From Planomonospora sp. ID82291 (lineage in GTDB: Bacteria > Actinomycetota > Actinomycetes > Streptosporangiales > Streptosporangiaceae): a DNA stretch of 64,000 bases. The position numbers and the translations under genes were made by a program. The stretch spans positions 992,001-1,056,000 of the forward strand of contig NZ_JABTEX010000002.1 of assembly GCF_015711645.1 (NCBI RefSeq), written 5' to 3'. Shown here piece after piece: positions 23,460-31,929 of the stretch; position 1 is the stretch's first letter, and the number at the start of each line of letters is the position of its first letter. The notes beneath the pieces were generated by a model that made no database searches, had not been told where the DNA came from, and was given only the letters and a program-made list of their open reading frames with translations.

Positions 23460-23506
23460 CTCCGGCCGCGGCCCCCGCCTCCCGGCGGCGCGGACCGCGG
23501 CCGGAG
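23460..23506. terminator. Bidirectional hairpin between convergent genes
   Basis: CTCCGGCCGCGG (23460-23471) and its exact complement CCGCGGCCGGAG (23495-23506) form a 12-bp stem with a 23-base loop. It fills the gap between the hydrolase stop and the roadblock gene stop. Confidence 0.75.
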
Positions 23507-23508
23507 GT

Positions 23509-23880
23509 TCACACTTCGAGCTTCTCCTCGATGCCGCGCAGGTTGTGCCGGGCCAGCGCCAGATTGGCGCGGCCCCGATCGAGCGCCAGGTAGAGGAAGA
23601 GGCCCTTGCCGCCCCGGCCGGTGATCGGCCGGATGATGTGGTACTGGTCGGTGAGGGTGATGAGGATGTCCTCGATGGTGGCCTTGAGGCCCAGTGACTC
23701 CATCGTCCGCAGCTTGGCCTTGACGACCTCGGTGTTGCCCGCCGCCGCGACCTGGAGGTCGAGGTCCTTGGAACCCCCGAGCGCGCCCAGGGCCATCCCG
23801 CTGTTGTAGTCCACGACCACCGCGCCCATGGCGCCGTCGATCGCCATCATCTCCTTGAGGGACACGTCCATGCTGGCCAT
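23509..23880 (-). CDS. Roadblock/LC7 domain protein A
   Basis: This 123-residue product is a single Roadblock/LC7 domain: the N-terminal helix DVSLKEMMAIDGAMGAVVVD, a strand with SGMALGAL, the central helix with NTEVVKAKLRTMESL, then the strands of ILITLTDQYHIIRPI and GLFLYLALDRGRANLALARH. Such domains dimerise and bind or activate small Ras-like GTPases (MglB/CvnB types). It is the last gene of a four-gene minus-strand cluster with two more roadblock genes and a PATAN-like gene. It lies 12 bases downstream of the preceding roadblock gene. Confidence 0.9.
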   Translation of the reverse strand: MASMDVSLKEMMAIDGAMGAVVVDYNSGMALGALGGSKDLDLQVAAAGNTEVVKAKLRTMESLGLKATIEDILITLTDQYHIIRPITGRGGKGLFLYLALDRGRANLALARHNLRGIEEKLEV

Positions 23881-23892
23881 TGGTCTCTCCGA

Positions 23893-24291
23893 TCACTGGG
23901 TTGCCGAATGTTTCGGTGTTGCCGACATGCGTTCGCCGATGGCGGCCAGGCTCGCCGCCGTCTTGCGGCCCTCCAGTCGCAGCAGCCCGAGGTTGGTGCC
24001 CGGGCGGGCCGTGACCGCGAGGACGATCTTGGGGCCGGCGGCGTAGAAGGCCGCGTAGCCGTTGGTGCCGGAGATCAGGGTCTCCTCCAGGGCGCCCTTG
24101 CCGATGAGGCCGGTCATCCGGCGGCTGAGGGCCAGCAGGGCGGAGGAGAGCGCGCCGGTCTGCTCGACGCTGCCGGCCATGTCCGCGGCGATCACCAGGC
24201 CGTCCACGCTGCACGCGACGCTGCCGTCCACGTCGGGCATGCGCCGCCGCAGCAGGACCATCTCCCGGTACACCTCGTCACGCAGTTCCAC
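23893..24291 (-). CDS. Roadblock/LC7 domain protein B
   Basis: This 132-residue product shows DGSVACSVDGLVIAADMAGS, then GALSSALLALSRRMTGLIGK and YAAFYAAGPKIVLAVTARPG, and then NLGLLRLEGRKTAASLAAIG, matching the Roadblock/LC7 fold. AAGGAGG ends 6 bases ahead of the GTG at 24291, which decides the start; the upstream ATG 24297 would abut the ribosome binding site. It is shorter and more basic than the other two roadblock proteins of the cluster, with an added N-terminal helix (RDEVYREMVLLRRRM). Confidence 0.87.
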   Translation of the reverse strand: MELRDEVYREMVLLRRRMPDVDGSVACSVDGLVIAADMAGSVEQTGALSSALLALSRRMTGLIGKGALEETLISGTNGYAAFYAAGPKIVLAVTARPGTNLGLLRLEGRKTAASLAAIGERMSATPKHSATQ

Positions 24292-24355
24292 GGGCATCCT
24301 CCTTCCGATCCGCTTCAGCGTCCGCAGTCTCAGGGTCAGCGGCACGAGACCGACC

Positions 24356-25351
24356 TCATGCGAGCGCCTCCAATGCGTTCCTCAGCCGGATGAGCAGGTT
24401 CACGTCGGTGGGGTCCGCCGTGGCGGCGGGGAGCCACTCCGGGGACGACCGCGGCCGGAGCGGTTCGGCCGCGCCCTCCGGGACGCCGGCCGGGACGGGG
24501 ACCCGGGCGGCGGCGCCCGCCCGCCGGGGGAGCGCCCCGGACGGGCCGGGTCCCTCGGCGGACGGGACCCCGGGCGCGATTCCGGCCGGGGCGGCGGCGC
24601 CGGCCGGGACGGGGGCCCGGGTCTCCGGAGGCGCCCCGGCCGGCGCCTCCGGAGACGTGTGCGGAGGCGCCCCGGCGGGAGGGTCCGGCGCCGGCTCCGG
24701 GCGGCGCAGCAGCCCCGCCGCGCCGAGCTGCCGTACGGCCAGCAGCACCGAGTAGGCGGGGCGGCCCAGCTTGCGGGCCAGATCGGCGGGGGTCGCCGAG
24801 GAGTCCGCGCCGACCAGGACCTCCCACTGCAGGGAGGTGAGCATGACCTGCTGGGCGGGGATGCGCGCCAGCGGGACGACCGGAAGGGTGTCCAACTCGG
24901 CGGACGGCCAGGCCTGGTCCAACTGTGCCCTCCTTCGCCCGTGCTCCCGGAGCAGTCCGGTCACGTCGAAATACCACTGGGGTCCGAGCCAGTGCCGGTC
25001 CTCCGGGCGGAACCGCATCCGGACGCCGGTGGCCTCGAACAGGAAGAACGCGGCGTCGAGCACCGCGCCCAGGACGCAGAACTCCAGCTCGCCCCGGGTG
25101 AGCAGGCCCCGGTCGACCAGCAGGTCGCCGCCGGGCCGCTCCTGCGACGCGGCCTGCCGGGCCTGCCGTACGGCGTGCGCGGAGATCCGGCCGCCGGCGA
25201 CGAGCAGGTCCTCGACCCGGGGGCAGCAGGCGCTCTCGGCGTAGGTGACCCTGCCGCCGGTCAGGTGGAACACCCCGGCCTTGCCCAGGCGCAGGGCGCC
25301 GGTCGCCCGGTCGTCGGCGAGTCCGCGCAGGACGCTCTCGGCGGTCGGCAT
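24356..25351 (-). CDS. PATAN/DUF4388-like protein with disordered Pro/Ala-rich tail
   Basis: This protein has 331 residues. The N-terminal 60 (SVLRGLADDRATGALRLGKA, then VFHLTGGRVTYAESACCPRV) match the DUF4388/PATAN-type fold. A helical middle part follows (GDLLVDRGLLTRGELEFCVL and a winged-helix-like block ending LLAVRQLGAAGLLRR). Residues about 225-305 are Pro/Ala/Gly low complexity. A final amphipathic helix is VNLLIRLRNALEAL. It sits between roadblock genes, 3 bases after the upstream one. Such proteins accompany roadblock/GTPase switches. No GTPase is encoded here. Confidence 0.75.
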   Translation of the reverse strand: MPTAESVLRGLADDRATGALRLGKAGVFHLTGGRVTYAESACCPRVEDLLVAGGRISAHAVRQARQAASQERPGGDLLVDRGLLTRGELEFCVLGAVLDAAFFLFEATGVRMRFRPEDRHWLGPQWYFDVTGLLREHGRRRAQLDQAWPSAELDTLPVVPLARIPAQQVMLTSLQWEVLVGADSSATPADLARKLGRPAYSVLLAVRQLGAAGLLRRPEPAPDPPAGAPPHTSPEAPAGAPPETRAPVPAGAAAPAGIAPGVPSAEGPGPSGALPRRAGAAARVPVPAGVPEGAAEPLRPRSSPEWLPAATADPTDVNLLIRLRNALEALA

Positions 25352-25354
25352 GGC

Positions 25355-25735
25355 TCACGTCGTGATGAGCCGGCCGGAAAGCGCCTGCAACCGGTGGCGG
25401 GCCAGGGCCAGATTCGAACGCACGGGATCGAGTCGGACATATATCACTAATGGCCCATCGAAAACCGTTTCCACGGGCTTCAGTAAATGATGTCCGTCGT
25501 CCGCACTAATGATCATTTCGCTGACGCGGACCGTGCCGGTGGCGGAGGTCACGGCGAGCCCGTCCAGGGTCGCCTGGAGGGTTCCGCTGAGGCCGGCCGC
25601 GGACTTCTCCGCGTCCAGGTGGCGGCTGCCGCCGCCGATCGCCACGGCCATCCCGCTGGTCTGGTCGATCAGGATCGCGTCCAGCGCGCCGGGGATGGCC
25701 ATCACCTCGGTCAGGCACTCTTCGATTCCGAGCAC
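25355..25735 (-). CDS. Roadblock/LC7 domain protein C
   Basis: This 126-residue product starts MLGIEECLTEVMAIPGALDA and continues ILIDQTSGMAVAIGGG, TLQATLDGLAVTSATGTVRV, HHLLKPVETVFDGPLVIYVR and DPVRSNLALARHRLQALSGR. It is the same layout as protein A, including the N-L-A-L-A-R-H motif in the last helix. It is the first gene of the cluster, and its stop is 3 bases from the PATAN-like gene start. Upstream is an A+T-rich segment (25770-25860) likely to hold the promoter. Confidence 0.88.
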   Translation of the reverse strand: MLGIEECLTEVMAIPGALDAILIDQTSGMAVAIGGGSRHLDAEKSAAGLSGTLQATLDGLAVTSATGTVRVSEMIISADDGHHLLKPVETVFDGPLVIYVRLDPVRSNLALARHRLQALSGRLITT

Positions 25736-25887
25736 TCGAACTCCCTTGCCGACGACTGCGGAAAACGTCGCCCGGCCAGAGTAGGGAATTCCCGAGGGGG
25801 TTATGTGTCCTATTAAAAAAGGAGATGTGGGGAGGGGGAAGTTTCATCCACCGGGTAGAAGGAAGTGCACTCCGTGTACAACACCCG

Positions 25888-27102
25888 CTACGAGCTTTCG
25901 GAGATAAGTGCCTTCTCGTCCGGCTTGAAAACAAGAACATTCTTCACGTAGGACTGCACGGCGGCGTGCAGCCCGACGTCGCCCCCCGCCTCCTGGGACA
26001 TGTACCAGCGGTGGTCGAGCACCTCGTGGAAGAGCTGGGCGGGCTCCAGCTTGCGCCGCAGCTCCTCCGGGACGGCCTCCACCGTCGGCTGGAACACCTC
26101 GGCCAGCCAGCGGTGGGCCACGATCGCCTCGTCCTCGTGGCGCAGGCCGTAGGAGACGCGGAAGGAGTCGAGGTCGTTGAGCAGCCGCCGGGCCTGGTTC
26201 TCCTCCACGTCCAGGCCGGTGAGGCGGAGCAGCCGGCGCTGGTGGTGGCCGGCGTCCACGACCTTGGGCCGGACGATCAGCCGGCCGGTGCCGGCCTTGC
26301 GGCGGACCATCATCTCGGCGACGTCGAAGCCCAGGGTGTTCAGCCGGCGGATCCGCTGGTCGATCATGTGCCAGTCGACCTCCTCGATGATCTCGTCGGA
26401 GGTGAGCTCGCCCCAGAGCGCGTGGTAGCGCGAGCAGACCGAGTCGGCCACCTGCTCCGGGTCGATGGAGGGGTGCAGCAGGCCGCCGGCCTCCAGGTCG
26501 AGCATCTCGCCGTAGAGGTTGGTGTGCGCGACGTCGATGTCGTGCCGGCGCTGCCCCTCGCTGATCATCGGGTGCAGCTCGCCGGTCTCGGCGTCGACCA
26601 GGTAGGCGGCGAAGGAGCCCGCGTCCCTGCGGAACAGCACGTTCGACAGCGAGCAGTCGCCCCAGTAGAAGCCGTTCAGGTGGAGCCGGACGAACAGCAC
26701 CGCCAGGGCGTCGAGCAGCCGGTTGAGGGTGTCCGGCCGGATGGTCCCCGACATGACGGCCCGGTAGGGCAGGGAGAACTGCAGGTGCCGCGTGATCAGC
26801 GCGGAGTCCAGCGGCTCGCCGTCCGCGCCCGTCCGGCCGGTGACGTACGCCACCGGCTCCACCGCGGGGGTGTCCAGCCGGTGCAGGTCCCACAGCAGGC
26901 GGTACTCCCGCCGGGCGTAGTGCTCGCTGATCTCCTTGATCGCGTAGACCCGGCCGGAGAGCCGGGCGAAGCGCACCACGTGCCGGGAGATGCCGCGCGG
27001 CAGCGCGACCAGGCGGTGCTCCGGCCACTTCTCCAGGGGCACGTCCCAGGGCAGGCGGAGCAGGTCCGGGTCGCTCGGGGCGCCGGTCAGCTGGAGGGGC
27101 AT
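25888..27102 (-). CDS. DUF4032 kinase-like protein
   Basis: This protein has 404 residues. The N-terminal half has a protein-kinase-like fold: SGRVYAIKEISEHYARREYR (Lys-Glu pair), then LFVRLHLNGFYWGDCSLSNV, where GD-x5-N is the catalytic/metal motif seen in lipopolysaccharide-kinase-like families, and YLVDAETGEL as the metal-binding Asp. The C-terminal half is the DUF4032 domain (for example FDVAEMMVRRKAGTGRLIVR). GAGGA precedes ATG 27102. The start is 2 bases after the stop of a class II aldolase gene, so the two are co-translated. That suggests one pathway, perhaps phosphorylation of a sugar or polyol then aldol cleavage. Confidence 0.88.
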   Translation of the reverse strand: MPLQLTGAPSDPDLLRLPWDVPLEKWPEHRLVALPRGISRHVVRFARLSGRVYAIKEISEHYARREYRLLWDLHRLDTPAVEPVAYVTGRTGADGEPLDSALITRHLQFSLPYRAVMSGTIRPDTLNRLLDALAVLFVRLHLNGFYWGDCSLSNVLFRRDAGSFAAYLVDAETGELHPMISEGQRRHDIDVAHTNLYGEMLDLEAGGLLHPSIDPEQVADSVCSRYHALWGELTSDEIIEEVDWHMIDQRIRRLNTLGFDVAEMMVRRKAGTGRLIVRPKVVDAGHHQRRLLRLTGLDVEENQARRLLNDLDSFRVSYGLRHEDEAIVAHRWLAEVFQPTVEAVPEELRRKLEPAQLFHEVLDHRWYMSQEAGGDVGLHAAVQSYVKNVLVFKPDEKALISESS

Positions 27103-27104
27103 CG

Positions 27105-27761
27105 TCAGTCCTCGCGGGTGGGGAACGTCGGGGGGGTGAAGGCCCGGTGGGCCACGGCCGCGAGCTCCTCGTCGGTGAGCACCCGGGGCTCGCCGACCGC
27201 GCGGGCGCGGACGTAGACCTCGCAGAGCCACTCCAGCAGCCGGGTCGCCTCGAAGGCGCCGTCCAGGTCGGCGCCGAGGGTGACCCCGCCGTGCGAGGCC
27301 AGCAGGGCGGCCCTCCTGCCGCCCTCCAGGGCGGCGCGGACGTTCGCGGCCAGCTCGGGGGTGCCGTAGGTGGCGTACTCGGCGACCCGGACCGGGCCGC
27401 CGAGCAGGAGCACGGTGTAGTGGATGGCCGGCAGCTCCGTCATGGTGGCGGCCACCACGGCGCCGAAGACGGAGTGGGTGTGCACCACGGCCCCGGCGTC
27501 GCCGCTCGCGTAGACCGCCAGGTGCATCGGCGTCTCGGAGGAGGGCTGCAGCGCGCCCTCGACCAGGTGGCCCGCCACGTCGACGACCGGGCAGGCCTCG
27601 GGTTCCAGCCGGTCCAGGGGGACCCCGCTCGGCGTGACCGCGACCAGGTCGCCGGCGCGCACGCTCAGGTTCCCGGCGGTCCCGACGACCAGTCCGGTCT
27701 CGGCGGCCCGGCGGCCGTACTCGCAGAGCAGACGGCGTTGGTCGGCCAGCAGCATGGCCAT
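27105..27761 (-). CDS. Class II aldolase/adducin family protein
   Basis: This 218-residue product belongs to the L-fuculose-phosphate/ribulose-phosphate epimerase group. It has GTAGNLSVRAGDLVAVTPSG (phosphate-binding loop), SSETPMHLAVY with the catalytic Glu, VVHTHSVFG with two Zn-binding His, and LLASHGGVTLGADL with the third His. These motifs indicate an active zinc aldolase acting on a phosphorylated sugar. ATG 27761 is chosen over 27782. It lies immediately upstream of, and is coupled to, the DUF4032 kinase-like gene. A strong hairpin (27823-27859) insulates it from the chemoreceptor gene. Confidence 0.92.
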   Translation of the reverse strand: MAMLLADQRRLLCEYGRRAAETGLVVGTAGNLSVRAGDLVAVTPSGVPLDRLEPEACPVVDVAGHLVEGALQPSSETPMHLAVYASGDAGAVVHTHSVFGAVVAATMTELPAIHYTVLLLGGPVRVAEYATYGTPELAANVRAALEGGRRAALLASHGGVTLGADLDGAFEATRLLEWLCEVYVRARAVGEPRVLTDEELAAVAHRAFTPPTFPTRED

Positions 27762-27822
27762 AAACGTACGGCTTTCTGGCAATAAGGGGCAAACCGCAAT
27801 TTGTCGGGTGGTGCCGGAGGCG

Positions 27823-27859
27823 GGGCCGCCCGGCGCCCGGCCTGGGCGCCGGGCGGCCC
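27823..27859 (-). terminator. 15-bp perfect-stem hairpin after the chemoreceptor gene
   Basis: GGGCCGCCCGGCGCC (27823-27837) and GGCGCCGGGCGGCCC (27845-27859) are exact complements with a 7-base loop. There is no clear T-run, which is common for actinomycete terminators. Confidence 0.75.
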
Positions 27860-27920
27860 GGCCCGCGGTCCTGCTCCCCCGCCCGGCGTCCCCGCGCCGC
27901 CGGACGGGGCCGTCAGCGGA

Positions 27921-29549
27921 TCACCGGAAGCGGAACTGCGCGACCAGCGTGCTGAGCTCCTCCGACATCCGCGCCAGCGACGCGGTGGCGTCCTGGGCCT
28001 GGCCGATCGCCTGCGCGGTGGAGTGCGCCGCGTCGGCGACCCCGGTGATGTTGACGGCGATCTCCTCCGAGGAGGAGGCGGCCGCGGTGACGTTGCGGTT
28101 CATCTCGTCGGTGGTGGCGGTCTGCTCCTCGACGGCCGAGGCGATGGTCGTCTGGAAGTCGTTGATCCGCCCGATCACCGCGGCGATCTCGGCGATGGCC
28201 GCGACGGCCCCGCCGGTGCCGTTCTGGATGGCCTCCACCCGGCGGGCGATGTCCTCGGTGGCCTTGGCCGTCTCCTGCGCCAGGTCCTTGACCTCGCCGG
28301 CCACCACGGCGAAGCCCTTGCCGGCGTCGCCGGCGCGGGCGGCCTCGATGGTCGCGTTGAGGGCGAGCAGGTTGGTCTGCTCGGCGATCGAGGTGATCGT
28401 CTTGACCACCGCGCCGATCTCCCGGGACGACTCGCCCAGCGTGGTGACGGACCGGTTGGTCGCCTCGGCCACCGCGACGGCCTGCGCCGCGACCCGGGCC
28501 GCCTCGGCGGCGTTGCCCGCGATCTCCGCGATGGAGGCGCCCATCTGCTCCGATCCGGAGGCGACGGTCTGCACGTTGGAGGAGACCTGATCGGCGGCGG
28601 CCGAGACCACCGCGGCCTGCGCCGAGGTCTCCTCGGCGCCCGCGGCCACCTGGGTGGAGACCGACGAGACCTGCTGGGCGGTGGCCGAGACGCCGGCGGC
28701 GGCGCCGTCGATGGTGCGCACCAGGGTGTTCAGCCGCTCCACCGCGGTGTCCAGCGCCTGCCCGGTACGGCCCACCTCGTCCCGGCCGGTCAGCCCGGTG
28801 GCGCGGGTCAGGTCCCCGTCCTTGAGCGCCTCGCTCACCGCCTGCACCCGGCGCAGCCCTGCCACGATGCCCTGGGCGGTGGCCCAGCCCAGCGCCAGCG
28901 CGGCCAGCATGCCGATGCCGAGCGCGGCCAGCACGGTGGTGCGGTTGTCCTGGTAGGTCGCGGCGGTCTGCTCGGCCGCGGCGGCGGCGGCGGTCTTCTC
29001 CGAGTCGATCAGCTTCCGCAGGGAGGCGAGCATCTTGTCGATGACGGGACCGGCCTCCTTGCGCGCCGCCACCCAGCCGGCCATGTCGTCGGCCTCGCTC
29101 AGCGGTATGAACCTGTTCTCCCGCACGGTGTTGTAGGCGTCGAAGGCCGCGCTGAACTCGCCCAGGATGGCGACCTGCTCGGGGGTCGGGTTGCGCTCGC
29201 CGTACGCGGCCAGGACCGCGCGCAGCTCGCTCTCGGTCTTCTCGGCCGCGCTCTTGTACTCGGCCTTGGCCGCCGGGGTGACGGCGACGGCGTGGTTGAC
29301 GGTGTCCAGGCGCAGTTGCAGGTTGAGCGTCTGCAGCAGGGCCGTGGTGTCCATGCCGACGAAGTTGTCGGAGTACATCGCCTGGGCGTTGTCGTTGGAC
29401 GAGCTCAGCGCGTTGATGCCGAGCGCTCCCACGACCGCCCCCACCAGCGCCGCGATGACGACCGAGACGATGATCTTCGTGCGGACGCTCAGATCCGCTG
29501 CGCGGGACCGCGCCGTCCGGACCGGCTGTTCGGTCGTAGGGGTGTTCAT
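27921..29549 (-). CDS. Methyl-accepting chemotaxis protein
   Basis: This 542-residue product has TM1 at about residues 24-46 ([20 protein letters not shown]), a four-helix-bundle periplasmic domain to about 200, and TM2 ([20 protein letters not shown]). A HAMP domain follows, then a long cytoplasmic coiled coil with the hairpin tip [20 protein letters not shown] and [15 protein letters not shown]. It should signal through CheA/CheW, none of which are in the window, so this is an orphan receptor. GGAAAGA precedes ATG 29549. Presence of a chemoreceptor in a filamentous-type actinomycete suggests motile spores. Confidence 0.97.
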   Translation of the reverse strand: MNTPTTEQPVRTARSRAADLSVRTKIIVSVVIAALVGAVVGALGINALSSSNDNAQAMYSDNFVGMDTTALLQTLNLQLRLDTVNHAVAVTPAAKAEYKSAAEKTESELRAVLAAYGERNPTPEQVAILGEFSAAFDAYNTVRENRFIPLSEADDMAGWVAARKEAGPVIDKMLASLRKLIDSEKTAAAAAAEQTAATYQDNRTTVLAALGIGMLAALALGWATAQGIVAGLRRVQAVSEALKDGDLTRATGLTGRDEVGRTGQALDTAVERLNTLVRTIDGAAAGVSATAQQVSSVSTQVAAGAEETSAQAAVVSAAADQVSSNVQTVASGSEQMGASIAEIAGNAAEAARVAAQAVAVAEATNRSVTTLGESSREIGAVVKTITSIAEQTNLLALNATIEAARAGDAGKGFAVVAGEVKDLAQETAKATEDIARRVEAIQNGTGGAVAAIAEIAAVIGRINDFQTTIASAVEEQTATTDEMNRNVTAAASSSEEIAVNITGVADAAHSTAQAIGQAQDATASLARMSEELSTLVAQFRFR

Positions 29550-29725
29550 GGCGGACTCTTTCCGGGACTTCCGTGGACCCGCCGGGGCGGGGTCGCACGC
29601 AGGGGGTGCGGACACCCCCTCATCGGTGGCGACCGCGGCGAGTTGAGGAGTCCCGGGTGCCGGGCGGCCGCAGGGCGGGCGTGGCGCTGTCCGGCGTCCC
29701 CCGTCCGATGTGATCTCCTGGGGAG

Positions 29726-30019
29726 ATGGACCTGCTTGACGATTCCGCCGTGCAGCGACGGCTGGCCGAGGTGCCCGAGTGGCGGCGCGAGGGCGACGAG
29801 ATCCGCCGGAAGGTGGCCGCTCCCGACTTCCCGACCGCGATCCGCATCGTGGACGAGATCGCGGTCGAGGCGGAGAAGATGAACCACCATCCCGACATCG
29901 ACATCCGCTGGCGCACCCTGCACCTGGCCCTGACCACCCACGACGCCGGCGGCCTGACCGAGAACGACTTCGCCCTGGCCGCCCGCATCGACGGGATCGC
30001 CGCCGCCCATGGGGCCTGA
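29726..30019 (+). CDS. phhB: Pterin-4a-carbinolamine dehydratase
   Basis: This 97-residue protein is full length for the family. The active-site signature [13 protein letters not shown] includes the HH pair and the D/P motif, followed by [20 protein letters not shown]. It dehydrates 4a-hydroxytetrahydropterin to recycle the cofactor of aromatic amino-acid hydroxylases, and also occurs as a DCoH-like binding protein. GGGGAG ends just before ATG 29726. It is monocistronic and divergent from the chemoreceptor. No phenylalanine hydroxylase gene is nearby. Confidence 0.93.
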   Translation: MDLLDDSAVQRRLAEVPEWRREGDEIRRKVAAPDFPTAIRIVDEIAVEAEKMNHHPDIDIRWRTLHLALTTHDAGGLTENDFALAARIDGIAAAHGA

Positions 30020-30194
30020 CGCCCGCCTGCCGCCTGCCCGCCTGCCCGCCTGCCGCCTGCCGTTCGCACGCCTTCCCGCCGTGCGGGCGGTGGGCGGGGC
30101 GGCGAACGGGGACTCCATCGGCCGAACACCCTGCGTACCCGGACGGTCACTGACTAGAGTGGGGCGTCCTTCCCTTCGGGCCGAGGAGATGCCG

Positions 30195-30773
30195 ATGCGC
30201 CGCCTCCCGCGGATTCTCGCCGCCGCCGTCCTGTCCGCCGCCCTGCCGGCCGCGGCGTGCGGCGGACAGGAGGACCACGCCCGCCCGGCCGTGCACGACG
30301 TGGCCCCGGAGGGGATCGTGCTCTCCGGCGGCGGCACGTTCGGCGCCCCCGCCCCGCGGGCCGCCGTGATCGCCTACGACAGGGCGCTGGTGCCGCCCGG
30401 GGCGTGGGCCCGCGTGACGGCGGAGTCCGGCGCGGTGCTCTCCACGGCGAAGGTCGAGGCCGGCGGCTTCCTGCCCGGCCGGACGTACGGCGTGCACCTG
30501 CACGTGAACCCGTGCGGGGCCGATCCCGACGACGCCGGGCCGCACTACCGCGACGGCCGCCACTCCCACGCCGGCGCGGCCGGGGAGGTCTGGCTCGACT
30601 TCACCACCGACCGGCGGGGCGCGGCCACCGCGACGGCGAAGCAGGACTGGGCGTTCGCTCCGGGCCGGCCGCCCCGCTCGCTGGTCGTCCACGCCGAACC
30701 GACCACGACGGCCGGGGCCGACGCGGGCTCCGCCGGGCCCCGGGTCGCCTGCGTCACGCTCACCGCGCGCTGA
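30195..30773 (+). CDS. Cu/Zn superoxide-dismutase-like lipoprotein
   Basis: This 192-residue product has a lipoprotein signal (RILAAAVLSAALPAAACGGQ, Cys near 21). The mature domain resembles Cu/Zn SOD: TYGVHLHVNPCGADPDDAGP (His-x-His metal pair and Cys), HYRDGRHSHAGAAGEVWLDF and later SLVVHAEPTTT with another His. The second Cys of the disulphide is in PRVACVTLTA. Some ligand spacing differs from true enzymes, so catalysis is likely but not certain. ATG 30195 is chosen because GAGGAG abuts the upstream ATG 30189. It acts outside the membrane against superoxide. A very strong convergent hairpin follows. Confidence 0.82.
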   Translation: MRRLPRILAAAVLSAALPAAACGGQEDHARPAVHDVAPEGIVLSGGGTFGAPAPRAAVIAYDRALVPPGAWARVTAESGAVLSTAKVEAGGFLPGRTYGVHLHVNPCGADPDDAGPHYRDGRHSHAGAAGEVWLDFTTDRRGAATATAKQDWAFAPGRPPRSLVVHAEPTTTAGADAGSAGPRVACVTLTAR

Positions 30774-30789
30774 GGCGCGCACCGGGACG

Positions 30790-30834
30790 GGCGCCGGTTC
30801 GTGCCCTCCTCGGGGGAGGGCGCGAACCGGCGCC
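30790..30834. terminator. 20-bp-stem bidirectional terminator
   Basis: The left arm 30790-30809 (GGCGCCGGTTCGTGCCCTCC) pairs with 30815-30834 along 20 positions with a single G-U type mismatch and a 5-base loop. It lies between the convergent SOD-like and spermidine-synthase-like genes. Confidence 0.88.
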
Positions 30835-30894
30835 GCAGCACCTCGTCGCGGGTTCCGGCCGACCGTAGAGGTCCTCACGCGCCCCGGTCGGCCG

Positions 30895-31743
30895 TCAGCC
30901 GAAGACGGCGGGCGGGGGGACGGGGACGACCACGGGGTCGCCGTCGTTGAGCGGCGGAGCCCCGGCGACGAAGCGGGTCAGCTCCTCCCCGTGCAGGCAG
31001 CGCGCCTGGGTGAGACCGCCCGCGGCCCGGCGGGTCAGGCCGGCCAGGGGGAGGCCGGCGGGTGAGGCGGCGACGATGAGGTTGCCGAACCGGCGGCCGC
31101 GCAGCACGCCGGGCTCGGCCAGCATCGCCACGTGGCGGAAGGTCCCGCCGATCGTCGCGAGCACCCGCCGGGCGAAGGCCAGCCCCTTGCCGTCGGCGAC
31201 GTTGACCAGCAGCGTCCCGGACGGGCGCAGCACACGGGCCACCTCGCCCATGTACTGGGAGGTGGCCAGGTCGAGCGGCATCGCGGCACCGCTGAAGGCG
31301 TCCAGCACGAGCAGGTCGGCCGAGCCGTCGGCGAGGCCGGCGGTGGCGCTGCGGCCGTCGAGGATCTTCACCTTGAGCCGGGGCACGGACTTCAGGCGGA
31401 GCTGGTCGCGGACGAGCTGGACCAGGCCGCCGTCGGGCTCGGCGACGATCTGCCGGGACCCCGGGCGGGTCGCCGCGACGTAGCGGGGCAGGGTGCAGGC
31501 GCAGCCGCCGACGTGCACGGCGTCCAGCGGTCCCTCGTCCAGCAGGTCGATCACCAGGGCCATCAGCTGGACGTACTCGAAGTCGAGGTAGGTGGGGTCG
31601 TCCAGGTCGACGTAGGACTGGGGCACGCCGCCGGAGGAGACGACCCAGCCCGAGGGCCGGTCGAGGTCGCGCAGCAGGTCGACCTCCCCGAAGGTCACCG
31701 GGTAACGGCCCGGCATCGGCCCCTGTGCTTCCCGCCTGGACAT
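30895..31743 (-). CDS. Spermidine-synthase-like (class I methyltransferase fold) protein
   Basis: This 282-residue product shows DLDDPTYLDFEYVQLMALVI, then DAVHVGGCACTLPRYVAATR in place of the usual nucleotide loop, IVAEPDGGLVQLV (acidic residue), and SADLLVLDAFSGAAMPLDLA. ARVLRPSGTLLVNVADGKG follows. This layout is that of the soluble actinobacterial spermidine-synthase-like proteins. The substrate-binding residues of real polyamine synthases are not all obvious, so it may act on another substrate. ATG 31743 has AGGAG 7 bases ahead. It is divergent from hemolysin III. Confidence 0.87.
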   Translation of the reverse strand: MSRREAQGPMPGRYPVTFGEVDLLRDLDRPSGWVVSSGGVPQSYVDLDDPTYLDFEYVQLMALVIDLLDEGPLDAVHVGGCACTLPRYVAATRPGSRQIVAEPDGGLVQLVRDQLRLKSVPRLKVKILDGRSATAGLADGSADLLVLDAFSGAAMPLDLATSQYMGEVARVLRPSGTLLVNVADGKGLAFARRVLATIGGTFRHVAMLAEPGVLRGRRFGNLIVAASPAGLPLAGLTRRAAGGLTQARCLHGEELTRFVAGAPPLNDGDPVVVPVPPPAVFG

Positions 31744-31894
31744 CCCTGTGCTCCTCTTTCCTCTGATACGCCGCCGGTGGAGACTCTTCCGGGAGAAACC
31801 GTATGCGCACCCGGCCGCTCCTCGCGCGCGTCGCCGAAGGGCCGCGCACGGCGAGGCGGGCGGTGGTGGCGGCGAAGATGTAGGGGAGATCACA

Positions 31895-31927
31895 ACCTAC
31901 GCGGACGTAAGTTACGTTACCGTAGGT
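31895..31927. promoter_or_regulatory. 33-bp palindrome abutting the hemolysin III start
   Basis: Arms 31895-31910 (ACCTACGCGGACGTAA) and 31912-31927 (TTACGTTACCGTAGGT) are centred on G31911, and 13 of 16 positions pair. The inner ACGTAAGTTACGT is a perfect palindrome. It ends 2 bases before the ATG at 31930, which has no ribosome binding site, so the transcript is probably leaderless and the site overlaps the promoter. The form is typical of TetR-family operators. No TetR gene lies next to it. Confidence 0.8.
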
Positions 31928-31929
31928 TC

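Noticed and set aside
23509-25735. Roadblock cluster as a standard conservon
   Set aside because: No histidine kinase, DUF742 or GTPase gene is present, so it cannot be called a conservon.
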